A stretch of 64,000 nt of DNA from Lachnospiraceae bacterium (lineage in GTDB: Bacteria > Bacillota > Clostridia > Lachnospirales > Lachnospiraceae). The stretch's first letter is position 1. Each line of letters opens with the position of its first letter. Positions 43,923 through 50,760 of the stretch are shown here, piece by piece. A program made the position numbers and the translations under genes. Below the pieces are notes generated by a model. It had not been told where the DNA came from, made no database searches, and saw only the letters and a program-made list of their open reading frames with translations. The stretch spans positions 186,001 to 250,000 of the forward strand of contig JAFTPP010000011.1 of assembly GCA_017463255.1 (NCBI GenBank). Reading direction: 5' to 3'.

Positions 43923-45601
43923 AGTTATTGAATAAAAAAGCAGAATATATCTTTTGTATTGAAAATGAAAAACAGGATTGGGAGAGAAAAAGGTTAGAAA
44001 TACTAGAATGGGAAGAAAAATATTCTAAGCCGATAGAAGATATATCGGTAAGCGATTTTGAAAGTATTAAGTTAAGTAATGTATATTTTATACTTGGTAA
44101 TCACGACTATATAGGGTTTCCCAATGTTCAATCTTGTGTAGAGTATTATAAACAAGAATTGTCTAAATATGGCGTTATCGTGCTTCATAATGAATATGTA
44201 GAAACCAACAAATATTTGATTTATGGCGGAACAGGCTTTGCAAAATATGATAATGAGTGGAATGCGCACAAACTTATATGTTGTGACAATTTTACGAGAG
44301 AAGATGAAATAAAAGAAACCACCTTTTTTGAAGAAGGTTATAAGAACGCATTAGCTTATGCAAAAGAAAAAGGCTTGTGTTTTATATGTGCAGCACATTA
44401 TCCTATCTCGGCTTGCCTTAATAATTTATATGATAGAGAAACAATTTATTTTACCGGACATAATCATCGTAACGAATATTTGAAAACCAATGATAAAGTT
44501 TTATATGCAGATAATCAAATAGGTTACGAAAACAATAATGTCTTTTTCAAGATAGCAACTACGGGGGTAGAAATCAATCCTTATAATATGTTAAAAGATG
44601 GACTGTATCAAACTACGGTTGAAGAATATTTGCAGTTTTATCGTTACTTAGGAGAAGGGATTGGAGAAGGCCGATTATTATATCAAAGATGCCAAAATGG
44701 AAATCTTTATGTAGTGAAGCGTAAAGGATACTATGGGTTCTTTATTATTTCGAAAAGCAAAAGATCAAAGGGAATTTCTATTGTAGATGGAGGAAAAACG
44801 AAAAAACTTACTACTTCCACTGACATATCGTGGATATGCGAGAACTTTGACATAGTCGTATCAAAGTATCTACAAATATTGTTGCCTTTGAGAAGAGCTC
44901 AAGATAAATTGTCAAAGGAATTAAAAGAACTTGGATTAGACGGAACTATTCACGGTCTTATAGTAGATATCGATTTTACTCATCATATAGCAATCAATCC
45001 GATGAATGGAACAATGCAATTCTATTATTCCTCAATATGGGGAATGGTAATGAATTTGAATTCTTTTGATGAAGTTATCCAATCATTAGAATATCACAAA
45101 TCTAGTTGGGACGATACAGATTACAAATTGATACAAACGAAATACATAGAAAAGTCCCAAAGCAATGGTTATTTGCTAAGTATTAACTCTAATAATTATT
45201 TGCTTGAATCAGAAACATATGAAGTTGATAACATATCTCAAAGAATGGAACAAGTTGTTAGTCGAACAGATGGAATGTATGGAGTATCAAGGAAGATAAG
45301 TCCTTTGCAAAGGTTATTTACAGGACGAGTGTTGCGTGACTTTGATTTGAGATTAACAGAAACCAAGCAACAAGCGTCTCATCGAAAAAAATTGTACATA
45401 GGTCGTGTTTTCAATTACGAGGGTATAAGATACCAAATTATAGAGGACGATGGTGGAGACATTGTTATAGCAGAAGAACTTCAAAAGGGGTCCAGGTCAA
45501 AATGTAAAGGAGTCGTGCTCTCAGGCAAAAGAAGGAAATTTGCTATTGAAAATCTTAAAGCTAAAATAAAGAAGTATGAAGCATATTGGCTCGATGAGTG
45601 A
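43919..45601 (+). CDS. Metallophosphoesterase, C-terminal part plus unknown domains
   Basis: The frame is open from 43892, 30 bases before the upstream stop. The nominal TTG at 43919 has no ribosome site, so expression probably needs the upstream part. It contains the rest of the phosphoesterase motifs: GNHD in YFILGNHDYIG, a His in CAAHYPIS and GHNH in YFTGHNHRNEY. After about residue 210 there is a long C-terminal region (about 350 residues) I do not recognise, with an Arg/Lys-rich end. Proteins of this general type occur in phage and defence contexts, but the substrate (nucleic acid, nucleotide or protein) is unknown. It precedes the AbiF-type gene on the same strand. Confidence 0.75.
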   Translation: MKLLNKKAEYIFCIENEKQDWERKRLEILEWEEKYSKPIEDISVSDFESIKLSNVYFILGNHDYIGFPNVQSCVEYYKQELSKYGVIVLHNEYVETNKYLIYGGTGFAKYDNEWNAHKLICCDNFTREDEIKETTFFEEGYKNALAYAKEKGLCFICAAHYPISACLNNLYDRETIYFTGHNHRNEYLKTNDKVLYADNQIGYENNNVFFKIATTGVEINPYNMLKDGLYQTTVEEYLQFYRYLGEGIGEGRLLYQRCQNGNLYVVKRKGYYGFFIISKSKRSKGISIVDGGKTKKLTTSTDISWICENFDIVVSKYLQILLPLRRAQDKLSKELKELGLDGTIHGLIVDIDFTHHIAINPMNGTMQFYYSSIWGMVMNLNSFDEVIQSLEYHKSSWDDTDYKLIQTKYIEKSQSNGYLLSINSNNYLLESETYEVDNISQRMEQVVSRTDGMYGVSRKISPLQRLFTGRVLRDFDLRLTETKQQASHRKKLYIGRVFNYEGIRYQIIEDDGGDIVIAEELQKGSRSKCKGVVLSGKRRKFAIENLKAKIKKYEAYWLDE

Positions 45602-45674
45602 AAATACTGTTTAATTCTATACAGAATAATCAAGAGCAAACGTGCATAAAATATCAATACCACTAAAATTCCAT

Positions 45675-45703
45675 TTGACAGGTTTAGTCATCAAGGGTAT
45701 ATT
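45675..45703 (+). promoter_or_regulatory. Consensus sigma-A promoter for the AbiF-associated RNA
   Basis: A perfect -35 TTGACA (45675-45680), a 17-base spacer and a -10 TATATT (45698-45703) make this one of the best promoter matches in the window. The expected start is near 45710, exactly where the structured RNA begins. Confidence 0.85.
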
Positions 45704-45709
45704 ATATTT

Positions 45710-45773
45710 AGTGGTTGTGCTGCGGAAACTCGAGATGCCCGCGGCCCGAGGAGTCCATGCGTGGGCTCCTTTT
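45710..45773 (+). ncRNA. Structured RNA upstream of abiF (abiF-motif-like), pseudoknot plus terminator
   Basis: The promoter is followed by about 64 bases that fold compactly. Stem 1 pairs GCTGCGG (45719-45725) with CCGCGGC (45739-45745), seven pairs with one U-G. CTCG in its loop (45729-45732) can pair with CGAG just outside (45747-45750), an H-type pseudoknot. A terminator hairpin follows directly. The GC-rich block contrasts sharply with its AT-rich surroundings. A conserved structured RNA class (the abiF RNA motif) is known upstream of Abi_2-family genes, and this fits it in position and size. Match to the motif's covariance model is not tested. It may act as an RNA antitoxin or control read-through into the gene. 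Confidence 0.75.
45750..45773 (+). terminator. Intrinsic terminator between the RNA and abiF
   Basis: A 7-bp stem (45750-45756 with 45763-45769, one U-G) closes a 6-base loop that can pair further inward, and is followed by TTTT at 45770-45773. Most transcripts from the strong promoter should stop here, leaving a short RNA in excess over abiF mRNA. Confidence 0.8.
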
Positions 45774-45800
45774 AATATTTATATGGGAGGAGAATGATAG

Positions 45801-46736
45801 ATGGCACAAACATTTTTAACGTATGAGCAACAAGTTAATCTTTTGCAAAATGACAAAGAATTATGTATATCTGATTCCGATTTTGCAAAGACCATACTGC
45901 AAAAAATCAGCTATTATTCTCTCATTGATGGTTATAAAGAACCATTTAAGCCATTCCGATCCGGAAAGTATTATTATGGTGTTACTTTTGAAGAGATTTT
46001 TTCTTTTTATACATTTGACGAGGAATTACGTTCTCTTTTTCTCAAATATATACTTAAAGTGGAACAACATATGAAGTCTATGATATCCTATCACTTTTGT
46101 GAAAAATACGGAGAACATCAGTCAGCTTATCTTACGGATACTAATTACAATATCAATCGTAAAAACAATGGACAAATACAACGGCTTGTTAATTCATTGT
46201 CGCAAGCCATTGCAACCCCAAGTCAATATAGATATATCAATCATCATACTGTTACTTATGGTAATGTACCATTATGGGTAGCTACGAATGCTTTAACCTT
46301 TGGGCAGATATCTAAAATGTACCAGTATGCTACATCCGACATCCGAACTAAAATCAGTAAACACTTCGACAATATATCAGAAGTTCAGCTACATCAGCTT
46401 GTCACTGTGCTTGCACGTTGCAGAAATGTATGCGCACACGGTGAACGTCTTTATGATTTTCATATTCGTGAAACGATTCCTAATATGCCACTACATCAAA
46501 AACTTCAGTTGCCTATAAAGAATAACCAATACATAATGGGAAAACAAGATTTATTCGCAGTTGTTATAGCCTTACGCTATCTTATCAGCTCTGAGGAGTT
46601 TAAAGTATTCAAATCCAGCTTAAGTAAACTTATTAAAAAGGTACTTAAACAATGCTCACATCTTACTTGCGGGCAATTGTTAAAGAAAATGGGATTTCCA
46701 GGAAACTGGGAAAAAATTACCCGCTATAAAATATAA
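45801..46736 (+). CDS. abiF: AbiF/AbiD-type abortive infection protein (Abi_2, HEPN RNase)
   Basis: The 311-residue protein matches the Abi_2 family: ISYYSLIDGYKEPF near residue 36, FDEELRSLFLKYILKVEQHM at 72-91, VPLWVATNALTFGQISKMYQ at 156-175, and the HEPN R-x4-H motif RNVCAH (Arg208, His213). HEPN RNases of this kind cut RNA and arrest growth on phage infection or when an antitoxin fails. A strong GGGAGGAG (45785-45792) precedes the ATG. The gene follows the structured RNA and its terminator, so expression depends on read-through. Only one HEPN motif is present, so activity would need a dimer. The symbol follows the family. Confidence 0.88.
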   Translation: MAQTFLTYEQQVNLLQNDKELCISDSDFAKTILQKISYYSLIDGYKEPFKPFRSGKYYYGVTFEEIFSFYTFDEELRSLFLKYILKVEQHMKSMISYHFCEKYGEHQSAYLTDTNYNINRKNNGQIQRLVNSLSQAIATPSQYRYINHHTVTYGNVPLWVATNALTFGQISKMYQYATSDIRTKISKHFDNISEVQLHQLVTVLARCRNVCAHGERLYDFHIRETIPNMPLHQKLQLPIKNNQYIMGKQDLFAVVIALRYLISSEEFKVFKSSLSKLIKKVLKQCSHLTCGQLLKKMGFPGNWEKITRYKI

Positions 46737-46746
46737 CAGCAGAACA

Positions 46747-46760
46747 CGAACACTTGTTCT
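46747..46760 (+). promoter_or_regulatory. LexA (DinR) box upstream of the helicase gene
   Basis: CGAACACTTGTTCT contains the complete GAAC-N4-GTTC core of the Firmicutes SOS box. It overlaps the -35 region of the helicase promoter, the expected place for repression. The same bases can form AGAACA/TGTTCT pairs before a T run, so they may also serve as a weak terminator for abiF. Confidence 0.75.
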
Positions 46761-46782
46761 TTTTCTGCAAATAGTGTATACT
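46754..46782 (+). promoter_or_regulatory. Promoter of the UvrD/PcrA-like helicase gene
   Basis: -35 TTGTTC (46754-46759) and -10 TATACT (46777-46782) with a 17-base spacer. The -35 lies within the LexA box, so bound LexA would block RNA polymerase and DNA damage would release it. Confidence 0.7.
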
Positions 46783-46813
46783 CATTGTACTAAGTACATA
46801 CAGGGGTATTATT

Positions 46814-48919
46814 ATGGGTAAAACAGCAACTAAGGAACAACAGGATATTATTATAAATACAGAAGGCTACATTCGTTGCGGGGCAGTTCCTGGCTCCGGA
46901 AAGACCTTTTGTATCACGCATCGTATTGCCTATTTGATTACTCAGTTGTATGTAGACCCCGCTTCCATTGTGGCACTTACTTTTACCAATAAGGCAGCAG
47001 ATTCCATGACTAAGCGGCTAAAGTCGATGATAGGAGATGAAGCAACCTGTTTTACAGGAACCTTTCATGGATACTGTAATAAGATTTTAAAAGAGGAGAT
47101 ACATCGTCTTTCCTACCCCAAGACATTTGTTATTTTGGATAAAAAAGATCAGATAGATTTAATCAGAGAGGTTGCAGAGGAATTAGGATTATCCCTAAAG
47201 GATTTTACAGCCAAAGACTATATGGAGCAGATAGCAGGATATAAATGTGATGGCGAGTATGTAGGTTATATGATTGGTTCAGATAAATCTCCATTGCTTC
47301 AAAAGATAGACGAAGTTGTTGAAGTAGAAGAAATCGTTTATTATCATTATCTTTTAAAGCAGAGAGACAATTATGTGTTGGATTTTGATGACATCATTAA
47401 CTTTGCGATTTACATTTTGGTTCATTATCCGGATGTCCTTAAGACATGGCAGGAAAGGTGTCAATATATTCTGTGTGATGAGTATCAGGATGTCAATGAT
47501 AAGCAGGAAAAACTCTTGGATTTATTAAGTGGTAAGTACCATAACCTGACTGTTGTGGGAGACGATGACCAGTGTATCTATGGTTGGCGTGGCTCCAAAG
47601 TAGATTATATGGTGAACTTTGATAAGAAGTATCCTAATGTAAAAGATTTTTATCTGAGTGAGAATTTCCGTAGTACCCCTCAGATTGTAAATGTTGCTAA
47701 TTCATTGATTGAAGCTAATCAAAACAGATTGTCTAAGAAAATGTTTACCAATAATCAGTCCGGCAACAAACCGGTTTATCATAATTTAAAAACGGAGGCA
47801 GAGGAAGCCACGTGGATTGCCGAGACTATCCAAAAAGGAAATATGCAAGGTAAGAAGTATTCTGACCATGCCGTACTTGTGCGTGCGTCTTCACAGACAA
47901 GAGCATTAGAAGAAGCATTCATTAGAAAAAAAGTTCCATATAAGATTTTAAATGGTGCTCAGTTTTACGGTTCCGAAGAGATAAAAACGGTACTGTCATA
48001 CCTGCGCATGATATATGCCATGAGCGATTTGGATTTTGGATGGACGATACAAAGACCAAGGCGGGGATTTGGGAAAAAATCAGTCCAGACATTAAAGAGT
48101 TATGCAGATGCACATGGTATTACTTTGTTCGAGGCATTTGGGGAACAAATTGATTGTGGCCTTATTAAAAAGAAGTCCTTAATTGATTATTATAATGGGA
48201 TACAAAAGCTTCATCAGACATATGGGAATCATTCTGCCAAAGAATTGGTTCATCTGGTTCTTGATATGGGATATAGAGAGGAATTAGAGCAGGATGTTGA
48301 CCAAAATAAGATTGATAATGTAACTGAATTTATTACCACGGTAGCAGCCATGGAGGAGGATAATCAGGATAGCATATCTTTGGAAGAACTACTTGCTCAC
48401 TTTGCTCTTTTTTCAGGTCAGGATGATGATACTGATAAAGATGTGGTAAAGGTAATGACAATACATACAGCTAAGGGATTAGAGTTTGATACTGTCTTTG
48501 TTAATGGCATGGTAGAAGGTCAGTTTCCAAGTAAAAAGCTTCGCAATCAGGATGAACTGGAAGAAGAACGAAGGTTGTTTTATGTGGCTGTAACCAGAGC
48601 TAAGAAGATGTTATACATCAGTAGCTATGATGTAAAAGCGGCTGATTATGAAGTGAGAAAGTCGGGATTTTTAAAGGATATAGATGTGAGTTTTTTGGAT
48701 TGTATCAATGGTAGTGTGATAGATGGTGAGAAATATAGTTCCAACATGCTGCCGAAGAAACAATTCGACGTTGGGGATACTGTGATTCATAATATCTTGG
48801 GAGAAGGAACTGTAGTAAGCATAGATGAAAAGGCGCAAGTCTACGAAATAGATTTTAAGGTTTTAGAAGGAACAAGAAAAATTCAATTCCGTGCTCCGAT
48901 AGAAAAATTAAAGGAATAA
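46814..48919 (+). CDS. UvrD/Rep-family superfamily 1 DNA helicase (PcrA-like)
   Basis: This 3'-5' DNA helicase of 701 residues has all SF1A motifs: Q-type motif TKEQQDII, Walker A GAVPGSGKT, motif Ia ALTFTNKAA, DEYQDVND as Walker B, GDDDQCIYGWRGS as motif III, FYLSENFRSTPQIV as motif IV, MTIHTAKGLEFDTVFV as motif V and VAVTRAKKML as motif VI. The C-terminus ends in a small Tudor-like region (FDVGDTVIHNILGEGTV) as in PcrA. AGGGG lies 8 bases upstream. The LexA box ahead points to an SOS role in repair. It may be a second UvrD-type gene rather than the main PcrA; the rest of the genome would tell. Confidence 0.9.
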   Translation: MGKTATKEQQDIIINTEGYIRCGAVPGSGKTFCITHRIAYLITQLYVDPASIVALTFTNKAADSMTKRLKSMIGDEATCFTGTFHGYCNKILKEEIHRLSYPKTFVILDKKDQIDLIREVAEELGLSLKDFTAKDYMEQIAGYKCDGEYVGYMIGSDKSPLLQKIDEVVEVEEIVYYHYLLKQRDNYVLDFDDIINFAIYILVHYPDVLKTWQERCQYILCDEYQDVNDKQEKLLDLLSGKYHNLTVVGDDDQCIYGWRGSKVDYMVNFDKKYPNVKDFYLSENFRSTPQIVNVANSLIEANQNRLSKKMFTNNQSGNKPVYHNLKTEAEEATWIAETIQKGNMQGKKYSDHAVLVRASSQTRALEEAFIRKKVPYKILNGAQFYGSEEIKTVLSYLRMIYAMSDLDFGWTIQRPRRGFGKKSVQTLKSYADAHGITLFEAFGEQIDCGLIKKKSLIDYYNGIQKLHQTYGNHSAKELVHLVLDMGYREELEQDVDQNKIDNVTEFITTVAAMEEDNQDSISLEELLAHFALFSGQDDDTDKDVVKVMTIHTAKGLEFDTVFVNGMVEGQFPSKKLRNQDELEEERRLFYVAVTRAKKMLYISSYDVKAADYEVRKSGFLKDIDVSFLDCINGSVIDGEKYSSNMLPKKQFDVGDTVIHNILGEGTVVSIDEKAQVYEIDFKVLEGTRKIQFRAPIEKLKE

Positions 48920-48932
48920 ACATAGGGATAGA

Positions 48933-48963
48933 TGAGCCTGATTCCGTGAGGGAGTCAGGCTCA
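48933..48963 (+). terminator. Terminator between convergent helicase and sfsA genes
   Basis: A 13-bp stem (48933-48945 with 48951-48963, with one wobble) around a 5-base loop is followed by TATTTAT. It lies between the two converging genes and ends the helicase transcript. Confidence 0.75.
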
Positions 48964-48981
48964 TATTTATGTCACTCTGGC

Positions 48982-49698
48982 TTATGTCAGGTTCACGTTC
49001 ACTTGTTTATCCAACACAATAGAATCCTCTGTCACAATGCAGTCAAAGGCTAAAATTTGCACGCCGGCATTTTTTGCAATGCGTAAAGCATTTCCGAATG
49101 CGGCATGGGTGGCATCGTTGGGACAAAAGGATGTAATATCCTTCATCTGAATTACGAATACAATATATGCATCATAACCATCCTTAGTACAAGCGATTAA
49201 TTCTTCGATATGCTTAATGCCACGCTCAGTAGGTGCATCAGGAAACATGGCAATGCCGTCCTTTTCCAGTGTGACTCCTTTTACTTCGAGAAATGCTTTG
49301 GTACTGCCGTCTTCAATGTAAAAATCAAAGCGTGAATTATGGTATGTTACCTCACGCCTGATAGTAGCGTCTTTTGAAAAGAGATTTCCCTTTTGTAACC
49401 ATTCAGCAACCACATCATTGGGAATTTGCGAATCCATATTAATCATAAGTGGCAATTTGCCCTCGCGTTCTTTGATGACACCAATCAGATCATATTTAGT
49501 TTTACGCAAAGGATTGTCTGATACTGATAAAAAGACTGTGCAACCGGAAATCAACAGTTCCTTACAACGTCCTGTATTTTTAACATGCACGGTTTCTTCC
49601 GTGGTGACGCCTGAGTTTGATTCTTGTACCAAAACTTTAGCAATAAAGCGGTTAGGGCGGCATAAAAAGGTGCCGGGGATAATGTTTTTGTATTTCAT
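48982..49698 (-). CDS. sfsA: SfsA family protein
   Basis: The protein of 238 residues has the SfsA layout: IIPGTFLCRPNRFIAKVLV at the start (OB-like domain), VHVKNTGRCKELL, then a nuclease-like C-terminal domain with RFDFYIEDG, AFLEVKGVTLEKDGIAMFPDAPTERG in two parts, and HIEELIACTKDGYDAYIVFV. The E-x-K and D residues resemble a PD-(D/E)xK active site. SfsA was first described in sugar fermentation regulation; its biochemical role is still unclear. GGAGAG eight bases upstream places the start at 49698 rather than 49728. Confidence 0.92.
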   Translation of the reverse strand: MKYKNIIPGTFLCRPNRFIAKVLVQESNSGVTTEETVHVKNTGRCKELLISGCTVFLSVSDNPLRKTKYDLIGVIKEREGKLPLMINMDSQIPNDVVAEWLQKGNLFSKDATIRREVTYHNSRFDFYIEDGSTKAFLEVKGVTLEKDGIAMFPDAPTERGIKHIEELIACTKDGYDAYIVFVIQMKDITSFCPNDATHAAFGNALRIAKNAGVQILAFDCIVTEDSIVLDKQVNVNLT

Positions 49699-49731
49699 GA
49701 TGAAAACTCTCCAAACGTTGAAATCCATATT

Positions 49732-49740
49732 ATTATAACA
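49732..49740 (-). promoter_or_regulatory. Extended -10 promoter of sfsA
   Basis: On the minus strand the bases 49740-49732 read TGTTATAAT, a perfect extended -10. The -35 region 17 bases upstream (GTGAAC) is weak, as is common with extended -10 promoters. Its first bases lie inside the left copy of the 25-bp direct repeat. Confidence 0.7.
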
Positions 49741-49760
49741 CTATTTTATAAAAAGTTCAC
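49736..49760. repeat. 25-bp direct repeat, left copy
   Basis: Identical over 25 bases to 50650-50674 in the same orientation; the match stops on both sides. It starts TAACACTATTTT and ends AAAGTTCAC. The two copies bracket the GNAT toxin-antitoxin module precisely. Confidence 0.95.
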
Positions 49761-49765
49761 ATGGG

Positions 49766-50371
49766 TTATTTTACGAAACGAATCATTTGAAGAAGATAGT
49801 TGGGACGTGTATTAGAAGGAAAAGTAGTATATCGTTTCCCGACGGAAATAAAATTGTTCTGTGTGTAGAAAGCTACAAGGTTTGGAATATCTTTACATTC
49901 AAGATATACAATGTTACCACCTATTATTTCCAGCGCAGAACGCAACTTTTGTATTGCTAGTTCTAACAAGTCGCATCCATTTATAACAAGATTATGGTCT
50001 TGATAATAATTTTTTCCTAATTGGGCAATTAATGGCGTGGAGAGAGAGAATTTATCAGAAAAGGGATCATAGGTGGAAAATTTTGAAATACGTTTTTTTA
50101 TATTAGTGCTAGCGAGAGATTTTCCATAGATGGATAAAATTTTATTTGCGAGGGTGAAGTATCCACACAATATCTGTTGGCTCTGGTGATTCGTAAAGAC
50201 AAGATAAGTACTTGAAATGTGTTGCTTTTCAAAAGTGATTGCATTATGGAGTAGAAAATGTTCAATATCAGAATTGAGAGGATTCCGAAAGGTGGATAAG
50301 ATAGAATTTGTTTCGTTCTCCCCAATGTTTTTCAGTAAATCATTGAGTTTAATTAATTTGTATTCGCGCAT
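49766..50371 (-). CDS. GNAT-family acetyltransferase, candidate toxin
   Basis: The 201-residue protein has the layout of TacT/AtaT-like GNAT toxins: an N-terminal strand pair, YLVFTNHQSQQILCGYFTLA in two blocks, IAQLGKNYYQDHNL as the acetyl-CoA loop (Q/R-x-x-G-x-x-type), then LELAIQKLRSALEIIGGNIVYLEC and FYTQNNFISVGKRY at the end. Such toxins acetylate aminoacyl-tRNA and stop translation. The start overlaps the stop of a small upstream gene (TAATG), typical of antitoxin-toxin pairs. It could also be an ordinary acetyltransferase; the small partner favours a toxin. Confidence 0.78.
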   Translation of the reverse strand: MREYKLIKLNDLLKNIGENETNSILSTFRNPLNSDIEHFLLHNAITFEKQHISSTYLVFTNHQSQQILCGYFTLANKILSIYGKSLASTNIKKRISKFSTYDPFSDKFSLSTPLIAQLGKNYYQDHNLVINGCDLLELAIQKLRSALEIIGGNIVYLECKDIPNLVAFYTQNNFISVGKRYTTFPSNTRPNYLLQMIRFVK

Positions 50372-50538
50372 TAGTTCTTACCAAACATTTCCTGTATTTC
50401 TTTATCTGTAGGCTCAGAATAATGACAAGATATAGGTTTTGTGTTTTGCTTGCTGGACTTTTCAAGAGCGCGTATAAAACGCTTTGCGGCGCGTTTATCT
50501 GTAATTTCAAAATTGGCAAAAATACTTTCAGTAGCCAT
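50371..50538 (-). CDS. Small protein (55 aa), candidate antitoxin of the GNAT toxin
   Basis: The frame runs from ATG at 50538-50536 to TAA at 50373-50371. The protein starts MATESIFANFEITDKRAAKR, has a short helical middle (FIRALEKSSK) and an acidic tail (SEPTDKEIQEMFGKN) that could wrap the toxin. It has a strong AAAGGAGATGA ribosome site and couples by one base to the toxin gene. Similar short proteins of the MATxxIxxNFxI type are found upstream of GNAT genes in Firmicutes. Homology to a defined antitoxin family has not been tested. Confidence 0.75.
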   Translation of the reverse strand: MATESIFANFEITDKRAAKRFIRALEKSSKQNTKPISCHYSEPTDKEIQEMFGKN

Positions 50539-50577
50539 TGTATCATCTCCTTTGTAAATAATGTTGAGGAGAGAACG

Positions 50578-50601
50578 AAATTATTTTCTAAGGAATAATT
50601 T
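50578..50601. promoter_or_regulatory. Inverted repeat upstream of the antitoxin, candidate operator
   Basis: AAATTATT (50578-50585) and AATAATTT (50594-50601) are perfect inverted arms separated by eight bases, about 40 bases upstream of the antitoxin start. A site of this form suits autorepression by an antitoxin dimer. A TTGGAT/TTAGAA pair (spacer 16, minus strand) nearby is a weak promoter candidate. Confidence 0.4.
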
Positions 50602-50649
50602 TCCGTAATCCAAAGCTAACACATATAGAGGGAATATTCAAGATATTCT

Positions 50650-50674
50650 TAACACTATTTTATAAAAAGTTCAC
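50650..50674. repeat. 25-bp direct repeat, right copy
   Basis: Identical to 49736-49760. It lies directly before the -35 box of the clpX-like gene. The distance between copy starts is 914 bases, and everything between them belongs to the toxin-antitoxin module. Confidence 0.95.
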
Positions 50675-50703
50675 TTGTTTTGAGTACCTCTATGCTTTAT
50701 ACT
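50675..50703 (+). promoter_or_regulatory. Promoter of the clpX-like gene
   Basis: -35 TTGTTT (50675-50680) and -10 TATACT (50698-50703) with a 17-base spacer. It begins immediately after the right direct repeat, so the insertion of the toxin-antitoxin segment left it intact. Confidence 0.7.
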
Positions 50704-50760
50704 GATACATGTGATAAATGATAAATTAACACTTACGTCGTGTACGTTGAAAGGATTAAG

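Noticed and set aside
43919-45601. The second phosphoesterase frame as an independent gene starting at TTG 43919
   Set aside because: There is no ribosome site, the frame is open further upstream, and it begins in the middle of a catalytic domain; a frameshifted single gene explains it better.
45801-46736. The HEPN protein as a Cas13 effector
   Set aside because: It has one HEPN motif, only 311 residues, and there is no repeat-spacer array anywhere near; it fits Abi_2/AbiF.
49736-50674. The 25-bp repeats as target-site duplication of a transposon or as phage att sites
   Set aside because: No transposase, integrase or terminal inverted repeats lie between them, and 25 bases is too long for a usual target duplication. 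A precise cassette is claimed, but no element type.
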